DNA from: Pyrenochaeta sp. MPI-SDFR-AT-0127
Taxonomy: Eukaryota; Ascomycota; Dothideomycetes; Pleosporales; Cucurbitariaceae
Assembly: GCA_020747015.1 (NCBI GenBank)
Contig: JAGTJM010000007.1
Location: 310,001 to 374,000, forward strand
Direction: 5' to 3'
Length of the DNA: 64,000 nt
A program made the translations under genes and the position numbers. A model generated the notes under the pieces. That model worked only from the letters and a program-made list of their open reading frames with translations. It was not told the origin of the DNA and searched no databases. Shown here piece by piece: positions 49,513 through 61,591 of the stretch (its first letter is position 1; every line of letters starts with the position of its first letter).

Positions 49513-52500
49513 ATGTCGTCAGACAGATGCTTTCATTCGTTGTCAAATTTCTCTTCAGAGGATCGGACAGTGATATCATGCTTTGGCCGCGGCCCATCAA
49601 TACCTGTTCCTCATTCATTAGTCCACAAAGCGTTTGAGAGCATAGCAGAAGCAAACCCAAACGCCCTTGCTGCCAAAATTGGCAGCAGCACCTTAACCTA
49701 CCGGCAACTGGACATCGCAGCGAACCGACTGGCTCATTATCTTATCGATTCCGGACTCCAACCACGGCAGCGAGTATGCCTGATCGTCCAACGCTCATTC
49801 GAGATGCTCATTGGGCTCCTCGCCATTTTGAAAGCGGGTTGCCAGTATGTGCCTGTTGATGGCGGAGTGACTTCAGACCATGCTCTCAACCACATACTTA
49901 CCGACACGAATGCCCGTTTCACTCTCTGTCTGCCCAAATTCTTCGAGAGAGTTGAACGATTTGCTGGGAGAGATGCCATCATCTTCCCGGTCAGCATGGA
50001 TGTTGCGGCGTTTTACCCTTCAGTGAAGCCTGAAGTTCGAATGTCACCGCGAGATGGAGTGTACGCCATCTATACTTCAGGTAAGTCGCCACGATAATTG
50101 AGCAAAAGCGCGCTAACCAATACGGTAGGAAGTACCGGGACCCCAAAGGGTGTTGATGTCTCGCACTCCAGTGTCGCGAACGCTTTGCTGCTTGAACCGG
50201 CAAAACTTGGCATCACCGTCGGTATGAATGTAGCTCAGGTATTGAACATTGCATTTGACATGGGTTAGTCTATTGCAGGCTTTTGCGACAATCTTGGCTG
50301 ACGATACGAAAGGCGCATGGGAAATCTTGGCATGTCTGATGAATGGAGGGACCCTGCATATGCGAGGTTCGGATTGGGAAGCTACCTTGCGCGAGGTAAG
50401 CCACGGGTTCGAACACAAGATTTCCAAAGATTGACCTCGCACACAGATTGATGTTTTAATTTCCACGCCTTCGATTCTTTCTAGGTTTAAGCGAAGCTCG
50501 TTCATGAACATCAAAACCGTGGTAACAGGTGGTGAGCCGTGTCCGCAAATGTAAGCGATCTTGGAATTACACTTTAGATACATTTATTAATCGTTTATCA
50601 GCCTCGCCGACGAATGGGCAAACGGATCCTGCTTCTACAACGTCTGCGGTCCAACCGAGATCTCAGTTTTGAATACAGCGCATCGTCATACCTCAGGTAC
50701 ACCGTTGTCCATCGGAAAACCCCTGCCCAATACCACATGTTACATCCTCGATGATGACGAACGTCCTGTGCCTCTGGGTGAAAAAGGCACAATGTGGGTT
50801 GGCGGATCAGGCGTATCCCGGGGTTACATCAACTTGCCAGAGCTTACATCAAAGCGCTACAAGCCAGACAAATTCCTTCAAGATGGGTACGTATTCTTCA
50901 TTATGTCAAGTAGTTTGCTGATCTTGAAATAGATCCAGAATGTTCAACACAGGTGACGTTGTGCGCTGGAGACAAGACGGAAGCCTCGAAATGTTTGGGC
51001 GCACCGACAATCAAGTCAAGATCAAGGTCTGAATCTCATTCTATTACTGGCATGGCTTTAATCCTTTCAGGGTTTCCGGGTAGAACTGGACGGTGTGACT
51101 GAAATGATTGAGGTTGGTAATTCTACTCACTACCGTAACAATAAGCTGACTTCCTTAGACGTTCACTGGCATAGAAAGAGCTGCCGCGATACTGATCGAC
51201 AATTCTCTCTATGCCTTTTATGAGTCCACGAGCCCCGTCGACGAATCGGACGTAGACGCATTCGTACGAACGCAACTTCCTTATTACTCGGTTCCGGCGA
51301 AGTGGACGCACGTTGCGTCGTTCCCTCTAACCAGCAATGGCAAGGTCGACAAACGAAAACTGAAAGCAATGGTCGTGCCCCAGATCAAGGCTGATTCTGT
51401 TGCGGACACGGCTTCGTTGGCGAAGAGCCATGCCTCCAGTGGTACTGCCCTGGCGATCTTACAGCCCGTCCTCCACACCATGAAGACGCACAAGGACCTC
51501 GAAAAAGGCACAATCTTTATCACAAGACTGTCGTCCAATTTTACTGACATGTCCTTGAAACGTAGTGTTGTCGAATTGCCAGAGACGCTGCCTCCGAAGA
51601 TGGGTTTCCACGGTCTGCGATGGCTTCGGCACCGAGCTTTCATACTCTACCGCCGATTCTTCTCTATTGTAATTCTCGCCAACCTAGCTGCTGCCTTTAT
51701 CCTTCTGTACCGTAAGATCAAGGATAATCGGTACATACTGGCAGACCTCGCCACAGCCTCAGCAGCCAACCTCTGCATGGCAGTCTTGATGCGTTCGGAA
51801 CCGGTCGTCAACCTTCTCTTCACAATATTCTGTTCCGTTCCAACCTCATTTCCTCTAGTAATCCGCCGGCACTGCGCAAGAATCTTTCATGTTGGTGGCA
51901 TCCATAGCGGCTGCGCAATCGCGGCCGTAGCCTGGCATGCTATATTCGCCGTCGGCGCCAGCTTGGAACTAGCAAAACCCTTGCAGCTTCGCTGCATATC
52001 CCTCCCTCCGACTGTAATAGCCTATGTCGCTCTAGTCATCTTCCTAGCCATGGGCTCGACGTCGCATCCTACCTTTCGCGCCAAGTACCACAACGCATGG
52101 GAGATGACGCATCGCTTCGGAGGCTGGACATGTCTCATCCTCCTCTGGATCCAAGTCATGCTCGCGACCAAAGACCTGAATCCGAATATTGCAGCTTCAA
52201 AAGCCTACGCGCAGTCGCCACCTATGTGGCTCATTGTCATTGCCACACTAGCCATCATCTTCCCGTGGCTATACCTCCGCAAAGTGGCTGTCCGCCCAGA
52301 GGTGCTCTCGAACCACGCGGTACGCCTTTGGTTCGACTACACAACACCTCCCGTTGGAACAGGCGTGCGCCTTGCCGAGCGCCCTTTGGTCGACTGGCAT
52401 GGTTTTGCGACCATCACCAATCCCTCAGGCAAGGGCTTCTCGCTGATCGTCAGCCGCGCAGGTGACTTCACTGGCAGCACTATCGAGCGTCCGCCAACAC

Positions 52501-52898
52501 ATATCTATGTCCGTGGCATACCAGCCTGTGGTGTTTTGCGCATCGCTACCCTTTTCAAATCAGTTGTCCTAGTCGCAACTGGGTCTGGTATCGGGCCGTG
52601 TCTCTCAGTCATTTTGGCACGCAAGGTCCCATGCCGCATCTTGTGGACAGCGCCGAATCCTGAGCAAACTTTCGGTCAAGAAATTGTCGATAGCGTTAAG
52701 AGTTCAGATCCGGATGCTGTGATTTGGAACACGAGAACACATGGAAAGCCGAATACCTCTCTAATGGCCTATCAATTATGGAAGGAGAGTGGCGCCGAGG
52801 CGGTTTGTGTCATTAGTAACAAGAAGTTTACTACGAAGATCGTTTACGATTTGGAGGCGAGAGGTATACCGGCGTATGGGGCGATCTTCGACTCGTAG
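49513..52898 (+). CDS. TmpB-like fusion: adenylate-forming domain plus transmembrane flavin oxidoreductase
   Basis: Eight exons: 49513..50080, 50129..50263, 50313..50395, 50447..50550, 50602..50886, 50933..51026, 51071..51112, 51159..52898. Introns are 44-51 bp and phases close to 1016 residues. Residues about 30-500 form an NRPS-type adenylation domain: A3 YTSGSTGTPKG, A5 NVCGPTE, A7 FNTGDVVRW, A8 GRTDNQVKIKGFRVEL, A10 NGKVDKRKL. No carrier-protein motif follows. Residues about 580-800 hold several membrane helices with histidines (HVGGIHSGCAIAAVAWHAIF), and the C-terminus has a nucleotide-binding LVATGSGIGPC segment, as in TmpA-type ferredoxin-reductase-like proteins. This order matches Aspergillus nidulans TmpB, linked to developmental signalling. 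The start is the first in-frame ATG; the frame is open 170 bp upstream. Confidence 0.87.
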
Positions 52899-54299
52899 AT
52901 GGCTCCTTAGAGACAAGAGTATGTTCGGGCCACTGCGTAATTCGGGATTGATACTTCCACAATTGTCCAGTACTCGGAGTCGGATGTGGACAGCTCAACG
53001 TGTCGGAGACGAACGGCATCAGATAGTAGGGCTGTTGACTCTTTTGTTAGAGGATTATTGTTTCCTTTTGTAGTCGTCGAAAAAAAGGTTTCACATGTGC
53101 ACATTGTCCTGACCCGTCTCCATCAATGTTGCTCTCGTGCATGTGATCATTGACGAATCATCTCAAAAAAATTATACGCTAGACAACACTGCTGCAGCTG
53201 TCTACCGCCCAAATCCATCTAACAAGAAGAATTTTACCTCACGAGAAAGCCGAGAAGACAAGAATTAGAAAGCACCCAACATGTGCGAAAGACTGCACTG
53301 GTGTGCCCCCCCAAGATGCAAAACGAAAATCGCAACCAGAAAGGATGGATTCTCACAGCAGTGCCACACAAAGCCCAGAATGCAAGGTACACAAGGACAT
53401 CGACTCCAATACCACAACAAACCCTCCTTCCAGGCATCCTCCACATCCCCACTCAGACCTAGATCACACTTCATTCTGGTACTTACCTTCTTTTTTTTCC
53501 GCTCCATTCAGTCTCAAGGCATTCCCGGTCTTCGAAGATTGGGTGTCGCAACTTTCGAGGTTACCTTCTGGAAGTCACCCGGGCGTTGTCAACGAGGATG
53601 CCCAGAGAGCGCCGAGGTTCTCTGCGATCAATCTGAGACATACTTCATCCAATCTGTTGGGACGAATTTGGATGTTAAGGCTTATAGTTTGTACTTAGGA
53701 GTGGTTCAGATGTCCTTGATGTGCGATTTGGAGAACTCGGAGCACAACGCTGGATCCATGTACGCGATCAACACGGAGATCGTGCTGCAATTAGAGCAAT
53801 GTAGAACATAATGTAAGCCTCAAACAAAGCCACATGGCTCCATGGACTGTACTTTTGGGCGTGGTGACGCTTCATGAGGTCCAGTGTCCAAGTTGCCGCC
53901 TATGCAGGAAAGTGGTGGTAGCAGACCGGTGGTAGGACCACATAAGAGGCGGCCGACAGTCTCCTCAATTCCTGTATACTATAGACATAAACAGACCCAG
54001 ATGATGTTGTCTTAGGCAAGTGTAGAAGACAAAAAGGATGAAGGATGCATGGATTTGTGAAGCCGTGATGTGACACTATGTCTCGGGAGTTCAGGATGGA
54101 CAACGTCGGAACTGGTACTTTACTTTCGCATAAACTTCCCTAGATGAAAACCTAATCTTGCATTTTTGTTCTTGTTTCTATTTAGTCCAGCCCCTCTTCA
54201 ACGCCATTAACAACGTGGATCTAAAACTGGACATTGATTACATACCTAGCTAGGTACAGTGCCCCCCCAAAAGTTCTCGCCGCACTACTGCGACGCGTT
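52899..54299. other. Intergenic stretch of 1.4 kb
   Basis: Overlapping plus-strand frames of 131 and 176 codons (53281-53811) show no recognisable domain, with proline/histidine-rich low complexity. I leave them unassigned. Confidence 0.3.
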
Positions 54300-56480
54300 C
54301 CATCACAACAACTCCTTCTTAACTTTCAAGTATCATAACTATGCCACCACAACGCCGAATTCTTTAAGAAATAGACTAAAATACGCGCAAACGCCCTAAT
54401 TTAATAGTCTAGTAGCGGAATCAAATTATTGGCATACTGTATAGTAGTGCTATAGTTACTTAAGTTACTGACACGTTTAGCTAGAAGGGAAGGCGGAATA
54501 CGCGATATTAGGAAAAGATATTAATAAATAGGCAAAATAATAGACTAACCTCGCAGCGGTAGACTACCTATACTATCGCTTTATTAGAAGAAGGTTATCT
54601 ATCGCAAAGTACGCGCTAAGCTAAAAATTAAGTATAAAAAGCTAGTAAAAGTAGTGGTAGTTATAAATCTAGATAGCACCTCTTCGAAGCTACTGTGAAG
54701 ACCTCTACTAAGGGGATAGTAAAGGGCAAGGGTTGGTTCTCGGGGATAGAGCGAAGGCAGAGTAGTGCAGGGTAATACTAAGACAGTAAGAGTGCGCTTC
54801 TGTAAAGAGTATTAAGAATAGAGAACTGTTCTATTGCTTTCACTATTCGTAAGAATATTGAGTTGAACACACTGAGCCATAAGGGTCCTCAGTGCGGGTA
54901 TATATACATAAGGTTGTGAGCGGTGCTCAGTGTGCTCAGCTTGATCAGTGGTACTGAGCGTACTGAGCGACTGATCATGTCACGTGACCGGGCTCGCTTG
55001 GTTCTGGTTAGGTGGGAGCTGATTGGGTGGAAGGAGCTGGGCAGGGTGCTGATGAGGCGAGGCCGTAACAGCTACCTAGCTATCCTATATTAAGGTAGTA
55101 TCTTAAAAGATAGGGTCTTACTAAATCTCCTTATAAGAAGCGTCCTAAGTTTAACTACTCATATATATTACGGCGGCTTAAGTTCTATAGAGAGTACTCT
55201 TGTCAGATATAAGGAGAAGCTCAGAAGTACTACATAGGAAAGAGTGATAAAGAGTAGGACCGATAACTATTGCTAATCTACGGAACCTCCGGAAGCAGAG
55301 GAGCTATAGAAGAAAGCAGGAGACACAACTCAACAAGAGACAGAATGATGATCAACACACAATCCATCATCGCAATGATTAATTTCTGCAAAACGCATTT
55401 CAGCATTTTATCTAACAACTCTTAATTCCCTTAGTATTAGCGTATACTTTACTTCTTAGATAAGTACTCCTTTTAGAAGGGCTTAGGGCAAAACTAGGAG
55501 TAGGTATTTTAAAATTTTAAGAGAAATAGAAGGTAATAATACTCTGAACTTATAGCTAGGGTAAGAAGGTAGTATAAATAGTGTAGGATTTAATATAGTT
55601 AGAAAAAACGTAGGCGTATAAGGAGCCCTCTAGTTATAATAGAGCACGATCCTAATACTCTAAATAATAGATACTCTACTAAAAGTTATATTAAAGCTTT
55701 AACTAAAGGGCTAGGGTGGCCGATGGGTAGGGGTTGGGTTACCCCGCGGGTTACCTCTTATTTTAGCTATAACTTTCCTAGATTATAACGTAATTTAATA
55801 ACTTTTAGCTTATTTTATAGATCTAATCTATATCTATAACTTTTATATATAAAATTTCTTTTTAAAAAAATAATTACGTAAGTTATTAAGGTTTTAAAGC
55901 GTGGGTACTGGTGGCCTAATTAAGTAGGTATCGAAAAATGGGTATTGAAATAACTGACGTAATAAAAGATATATTACGTAATTAAAATTCTAGATTTATA
56001 GATCTAGCTAATAGCTATAAAATAAACTAAAATTTACCTAATTTGGACTAGTATTGATAGAGGAATAAATAAAAGAAAGATTAGGGGGTATACCTACCCA
56101 ACCAGCCTATAAAGGGCTCTTACGATTATAGCGTCGTTCTTAGCTTTTTATATAGGATAACGCGCGCGTATATATAGCTATAGTAATAAGGAAATCTCTA
56201 CGCGAGTACTATATCACTACTATTAACTAGCTAGTATACTTACCTAATCTTAACCTAATTAAGTACCTCTAGTAGCGCCTTAAGAGCTTATATATAAATT
56301 CTATCTATAGTAGAATAATTATAGTAAGGCTCTAGAAGAGTAGGATAGCTTATACTATATATAGAAAGAGTACTAGCGTCGTATACTAGCTAAGCTAATC
56401 CAGCACCTTATTATAAGTATACTACGACGAATTACTATATATAAGAAAGCGCGAGGGTAGTAAATAAAATATTAATTATA
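54300..56480 (+). pseudogene. Tc1/mariner element remnant, RIP-decayed
   Basis: Read through many stops, the plus strand shows a transposase start at 54342 (MPPQRRIL) and, near 56235-56290, a degenerate P-N-L-N-L-I-K-Y-L stretch. This corresponds to the PDLNPIEYLW block carrying the third catalytic acid of Tc1/mariner enzymes. TA-rich sequence with TAG/TAA throughout fits RIP. A solo LTR (55201-55417) sits inside. Ends are not defined. The assignment rests on two blocks. Confidence 0.5.
55201..55417. mobile_element. Solo LTR of family A (217 bp)
   Basis: TGTCAGATATAAGG to TTTTATCTAACA with ACTCT on both sides (55196-55200, 55418-55422). Nearly identical to 24534-24750, hence recent, and not RIP-mutated although it lies in mutated DNA. 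Confidence 0.9.
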
Positions 56481-56633
56481 TATATAACTTCTACTTTAAA
56501 AATAATTTAATAATATTATATATTAGCTAAGATACGTGGTGTTGACGTTTAGTATATATGTGCTTATGAGGGTGGCTCGTGCGTGCGCGGCGAGAACTTT
56601 TGGAAGGGCACTGTAATTACTGATCTTCACTAT

Positions 56634-58785
56634 CTAATCCTCATATTCTTGAAATACTTGATGAGCCTCCTCATTTTCTCTATGAATAGTCTCTTGATGT
56701 TTCTTCGAGCGCACAGACAAGGTGACAGGGAAAGGTTTTGGAGCTGTAAGGACCCCATTCGTCCATGCAGTCTCAATCGAATCGCTGACTTGTTCCTTAG
56801 ATAGTTGGGCTCCGCTGACAGGATCTATTCCCGGTGTGATGTTAAAAGCCCAAACAAGTTTACTAATGTTAATAATCTAAAAACAGCGTTAGCTCTACTA
56901 AGTTTCTCTATGTTGACTATATAGTAACGTACTAACGAGTTCTCTGCAAGGTGCTGGCCTGGACATATCCGCCTGCCAGCGCCGAACCCATATGTCTTGC
57001 GGACGCCGTCGAAGGCTTTGCTTTTTTCTCTGTAACCGAATTCGTTGCTCTCATATCGCTCCGGTCTAAACTCTTCTGGAGCATCGTAGTATTCAGGATC
57101 ATGATGAATAGCCCTATTGCTCACGTTAAGTGTCACATATACTTTACTGTACACAGGAATAAAGCTCTTACCAGGTGTTCGCGAGAAAGGCTGTCCCTTT
57201 GGAGAACGCATAGTTGCCGTACACGTCATCTGCATAAAGTTAACTTTTGGCTCGAAGACTTGTGGATATCTAGACTGAGGACTTGACCTTGAATCAAATA
57301 ATGTGAGATACCTCCTGCAGCTACTGGTCGCCAACGCAATACCTATAGTGAAATAGTAAGCTCAGCCTAGGTTTGCTAGAAAAGGCAGGGTGGTAAATAC
57401 AGACCTCTGTAATGCAATGTTTGATGTACGCCATCTGTTCCACATCCTTGAAAGTCGGTGACTTGTCTGAGCCACAAATTCTGTCGACTTCCTCTTGCGC
57501 TTTGCAAAGAACGCGAGGATACTTAACCATAGCAAGCAAGAAGGACAGAAGTGTCGAGGCAGTAGTGTCAGAACCTCCTTCCATAAGGACCCCTCCAATG
57601 TAAGCGATATGCTCGTCATCCAGACCATTCTTTGTACGCTGATGCTCTTCCAGCAAGACATCCATGAAGCAATTTCTACTGATGCCATTCGACATACGGT
57701 TCTTAACGATCTGTATGAGTTCAAAATAGAGCTGTCGCTGATGTGCACGAATTGACAAAGCCCACTTGCGCCATGGAGCCAGAAACGTTGGTAACAACTT
57801 TAATAAAGGGAAAACATCAACAGGTGGAGCCGCTCCAGTTTCCATGATAGCCGTAAATTGGTCCTGAACGTGATAAAGACGTTGAATGTTTGGGTGATCA
57901 AATTCAGGTCCACGAATGCCGAAAACTGAAGACAGAATAACTGCGGTAGAGTAGCGGCGGATGCTATCATAGTACTTTTCAGGAGCTTGCATTAGCTGTT
58001 GCAAAGTAAGGGTCGCCTTAGCCGCTTGTATCGGCTGCAGCGAGGTCACAGCATTGATGTTGAGGATGGACTGGTAGATTTTCCTCTGCTTTCTCCATTC
58101 GGCGCCATAAGGCATTAGAAGCAGGTGGGTATTATCTCACGTGATGAGCTCGGTACCAAGGTGGGTAGGAGGTCGGCTAGAGTATATAGCTCCTCGTTTA
58201 TCAAATAGGCTAGAGGCAAGCAAAGTCAGTACACTCGATACCAGAGTTACCAATAATCAAGTCTGATCGGCGACTTGATTCCTGTTTAAATGTGCAAGGC
58301 ATGCCTAATTGTCCGTGAGGTCATGCAAGGTCTCTATAATATCTCGTCCGCGAATCAGGCCGCCGATCACACTTGATTATTGACAGCTCTGCTCGATGCC
58401 TATCCAACATACAGGAAGGAAATGTTTACTCTCGGACAGCAGCCGCACTGTTTAAAACAATCAAGTCTTGAGACCCTAGCTTTAAGGATACGATAGGACC
58501 GTATGTCTTGGGCCATTGGAGAAATCTGACGGAACTTCAATGCCGGTCATTTTTATTTTTGGTTTGACATACTGCAAATATGCCTTGGCGGTTGGTATTT
58601 GATGCAGATTCCCTGAAGAAGTGTTAGCTGTCCATTAGATAGAAAGCGACAAGGCAGTCACCTATAATAGGAAGGGTTGGTGGTCCTGGGGGGGATAGTT
58701 TGGATCTTCGGCTGGTCAAGGCAAGGCGCACGAGACTAACCGCCAGCAAACCGAATGAAAGGACAATGAAGCTGATTACAAACAT
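56634..58785 (-). pseudogene. Cytochrome P450, complete except for one in-frame TGA
   Basis: Eight exons on the minus strand: 58785..58662, 58612..58573, 58525..58430, 58209..57405, 57342..57288, 57229..57172, 57113..56933, 56876..56634. Total 1602 nt, all phases closing. N-terminal membrane anchor (FVIVLS-like helix from MFVISFIVLSFGLLAVSL), proline-rich GPPTLPIIGN, I-helix MEGGSDTTAS, K-helix ITEVLRWRP, PERF-type FRPERY, heme loop FGAGRRICPG with the cysteine ligand. A single TGA at 58137-58139 replaces a likely CGA just before DNTHLLLMPYG. Intron 3 (220 bp) holds an inverted-repeat element. The enzyme would be an ER-bound monooxygenase of the CYP64-like kind; the substrate is unknown. If the TGA is a sequencing error or polymorphism the gene is functional. 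Confidence 0.85.
58251..58382. repeat. 132-bp inverted-repeat element inside P450 intron 3
   Basis: Arms of about 33 bp: CAATAATCAAGTCTGATCGG outermost on the left, with its complement on the right (GATTATTG at the end). A few mismatches; no clear target duplication. Confidence 0.7.
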
Positions 58786-59519
58786 GGCGAGTATAGCGAA
58801 AAAATTGAAACTGGGGTCATGTGAAGGGACGGAGCGCGTCGTAGACGCTATTTATGAAGGGCCAAGTCCAACTGTCCAAGTGAGAGAGATCCGGGGGTTC
58901 CGCAAAAGTGGCGCCAGGTGATTTCATATTGGCCTAGCTCTGGGTTGCTCTTCGATTGTCGTAGGGATGGTTCAACAGAGCAGTACTAGTCAGTGATAGC
59001 GTACGGAGAAGGGCATGTATAGCCGTCAGAGAAGTGCGGAGAAGTGGGAGAAGAGAATGCAATTGACATGATTGGCCAGTGCCGATCCTCGGAGACCCGA
59101 CGCCGACTTCCCATCCCGCCCCGAGCCGACGACGACGACTCCATTCACTCGTCTGCGTACTACCAACGTAGAACCATGCGTCTTGGCGGAAATATCTCCC
59201 CAATTAGGCAATGTACGTATGCCTTGAAACGGACCGAACCCAACCTCCAGGTCGTCGGCTTTCACAAGCCTGTCACCAGGGGCAATGGTAAGTTAAAGCA
59301 AGCTAATGCCGATATACCGACTGATGCCCAGTGACCAAGTTGCCGAGACTCGATGGCGTCGGGGCTAATAGTTGGCGTCTCGTGCCAACCTACGACGGCA
59401 TTAATCTTGGGGCTTAAGAGATTTAAGATTCGTCTCAAATTAGTACGTCTGTGATTCACACACGTCTTAAACTTATGTAAACGAGAAACCTAATAGAAAT
59501 CAGGAGCATAATGCTTAAG
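58786..59519. repeat. Dispersed repeat R3, copy 2; no gene
   Basis: 59155-59415 matches 15785-16050. The 96-codon plus-strand frame within it is not conserved in the other copy, so I do not call a gene. Confidence 0.6.
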
Positions 59520-60290
59520 ACCATCCGCTTTGCAAGTATATGAGTTTTTCTTGAGTAGGCTTCCGATCCAGCACCGGGTACGATGCGGGTAATAATTGAA
59601 TTGAGCAATGACGTCCCTATGTTCCTTGGCCAATAGTTTGCAAGAATTCTCCATAATCCAAGTCTTTCTTCTTTTCACGAGCAGTGGAGCACATCACAGC
59701 AGCTTAAAAATATCGGGATCTGAGCGATTAGCCAACCCAATTATTAATACTTCGCTCTGCCAGAAGATCATCATACTCTCTGCTGCCAATATCTTACTAT
59801 AGTGCGCATCTGCATGTTCGCCGAATGCTCCAAAAGGCATGTAGAACCGGAATCGATAAGTATGCTGGTGGCGAATTGCATCTCGCTCACGGATTCCGGC
59901 TTGGATGGCTTTAAAGGCGATGTCGATAGCTATTGGGTTGAATAACGTATAGGGAATTTCTGCCTGACAATACTGAAAGCACCTCCTTTAGGACTACTCG
60001 AGTAATATGATGAGTCTCATCCATTCCAGAGGAGACTGTTGGTTTGTAGCTGCGGCGATCTCTTTCCCGCTCGCGCCTGTGGACAGGATGGCGTCCAATT
60101 GCTCACAAAATCCATGGCTATGATTTAGACTAATGTTAGCATATATTTTCTGCCGATTTGTAACCTAAGCTCTCGCCGTGCTACTCCAGCACCTGCCACT
60201 AAATTTCTGAGGATGATTATGTGGCGGGCCAATTCTTTAGGAAACTGGAACTCTTGGAACCATATCCATTCATTCTACAATTGCAATAGA
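59520..60290 (-). pseudogene. DUF924-family protein, decayed
   Basis: On the minus strand successive blocks match the DUF924 layout: FCEQLDAILSTGASG and PLEWMRLIILL (then TAG and TAA where the family has D-Q-x-P-R), FNPIAIDIAFKAIQAG, HTYRFRFYMPFGAFGEHADA, and KEHRDVIAQFNYYPHR, followed by a frameshift where the family has N-A-x-L-G-R. At least two stops and one shift break it. Function of the family is unknown. Confidence 0.5.
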
Positions 60291-60729
60291 GCCGAGATCT
60301 CACTTAATACAATATGGGGCTGAATCGCTATGGATTGATAATTCGCTTTCTTAACTAGGTTCGTATTGGTAACGTTTGCGGAACTGTTCCGCTAATTAGT
60401 AATATCCCTGATCTTCATCCTTCTTAGGCGCTTGAAGCGGTCAAACAATTGCTTATCCTCAGAATTGAGCTTATCATTCAAGAACAACGGATACAGATCC
60501 TTCCGGGTTCCGCTAAGCTGGTGCATCGGCAAGGCGGCGTCGAAGTCGGCCTTACTTTCGGAATACAGTTTGAAGGTTGCCACATTACTACATGGAATTG
60601 GAATTGAATTAGTACAAAGAAGACAGGAGGGGCTATATAAGGAAGCTTGAAAGGCATGTGCCACAAATCGCGATCGTCTCTGCCACATATCTTCATTCAT
60701 CCCTATCCAGTATTGCTGACAGCACCACC
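60291..60729. other. GST upstream region
   Basis: No gene is supported. The minus-strand frames here are antisense noise. It should hold the GST promoter. Confidence 0.4.
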
Positions 60730-61392
60730 ATGGCACTGAAAAATATCACATTGTTCATGTCCCCAGGGTCCTGCACCACGGCTGTTCACGTCATCCTATA
60801 TGAATCTGGAGTGTCGTTCTCCACCAAGAGCATCAATGTCCGCGAAGGCTTTTCAGCCGAATTCCTCCATCTTAATCCCAAAGGCAGAGTCCCAATTCTC
60901 CACATAGATAACGACACAATAACCGAGATGCCCGCTATCATGACCGCCATCGCACAGCTTGTCCCAGAGAAGCACCTACTCGGAAAGACAGACCTCGAAG
61001 TCGTCAGGTGTTACGAATGGTTCAACTTCTTGTCAGGAGAACTCCACTTGCAGGGTTATTTCGCCTTGTACCGACCGCACTATTTTACAAGTGATGAGAA
61101 GGCGCGTGGTTCCGTCCGAGAGAAGGGCCTAGAGAAGATTAAGCAGTGCTACGAAATAATTGAACATAAGCTGATTGGCGTTCATGCCGTGGGCGATGAC
61201 TTCACTGCTGTCGATGCGTACCTGCTGCCATTTTATCGCTGGGGCGTCGCCAACGGGTTGGGGATGGAAGAGAGGTATCCGAAGTATACACGGGCTATGA
61301 AGGAGCTGGCCAAGAGAGAGTCAGTTCAGGCCGCCTGCGGGGAAGAGGGTATTGATGTGCTTGCGGGAGAACGCATTCTGAAGGATTCATGA
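60730..61392 (+). CDS. Glutathione S-transferase
   Basis: Single exon, 220 residues from MALKNITLF. An upstream in-frame ATG at 60658 would add 24 residues of no GST character. The N-terminal thioredoxin-fold half has SPGSCTTAVHVIL, where the S/C residues are the likely glutathione-activating site of bacterial-type GSTs, then LNPKGRVPILHID with the cis-proline and ITEMPAIM, where the S of the usual E-S glutathione-binding pair is M-P. The C-terminal helical half has VGDDFTAVDAYLLPFYRWG, the N-capping-box motif. The enzyme conjugates glutathione to electrophiles in the cytosol. The gene is intact. Solo LTRs begin 200 bp downstream. Confidence 0.87.
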   Translation: MALKNITLFMSPGSCTTAVHVILYESGVSFSTKSINVREGFSAEFLHLNPKGRVPILHIDNDTITEMPAIMTAIAQLVPEKHLLGKTDLEVVRCYEWFNFLSGELHLQGYFALYRPHYFTSDEKARGSVREKGLEKIKQCYEIIEHKLIGVHAVGDDFTAVDAYLLPFYRWGVANGLGMEERYPKYTRAMKELAKRESVQAACGEEGIDVLAGERILKDS

Positions 61393-61591
61393 TGGTGATG
61401 ATAATGATGGATTCCTGTTGGCTGTATAGAGCTGAAGGTTCTATGTAGCCCTAGTTCCACTGTTCTTTCCGAAAGATTGTGACGCCCCTGAGAGTCCGAT
61501 TAGCTAGAGCGTGGTTCTCATTCTATTATTGTCAGCCAGCGTGAAAATTTTCTATTTTGCCTGCGTATTTCTAAACATAGTTGAGTATATC

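Noticed and set aside
53281..53811. Overlapping plus-strand frames of 176 and 131 codons
   Set aside because: Two frames over the same low-complexity DNA without domains; not enough to choose one.
59044..59334. 96-codon plus-strand frame
   Set aside because: It lies mostly in dispersed repeat R3, and the other copy (15785-16050) does not keep the same protein.
43891..61392. A secondary-metabolite gene cluster (TmpB-like enzyme, P450, GST, hydrolases, Zn2Cys6)
   Set aside because: The genes are separated by several kilobases of transposon debris, the regulator and P450 are broken, and no polyketide, terpene or peptide core enzyme with carrier domain is present.
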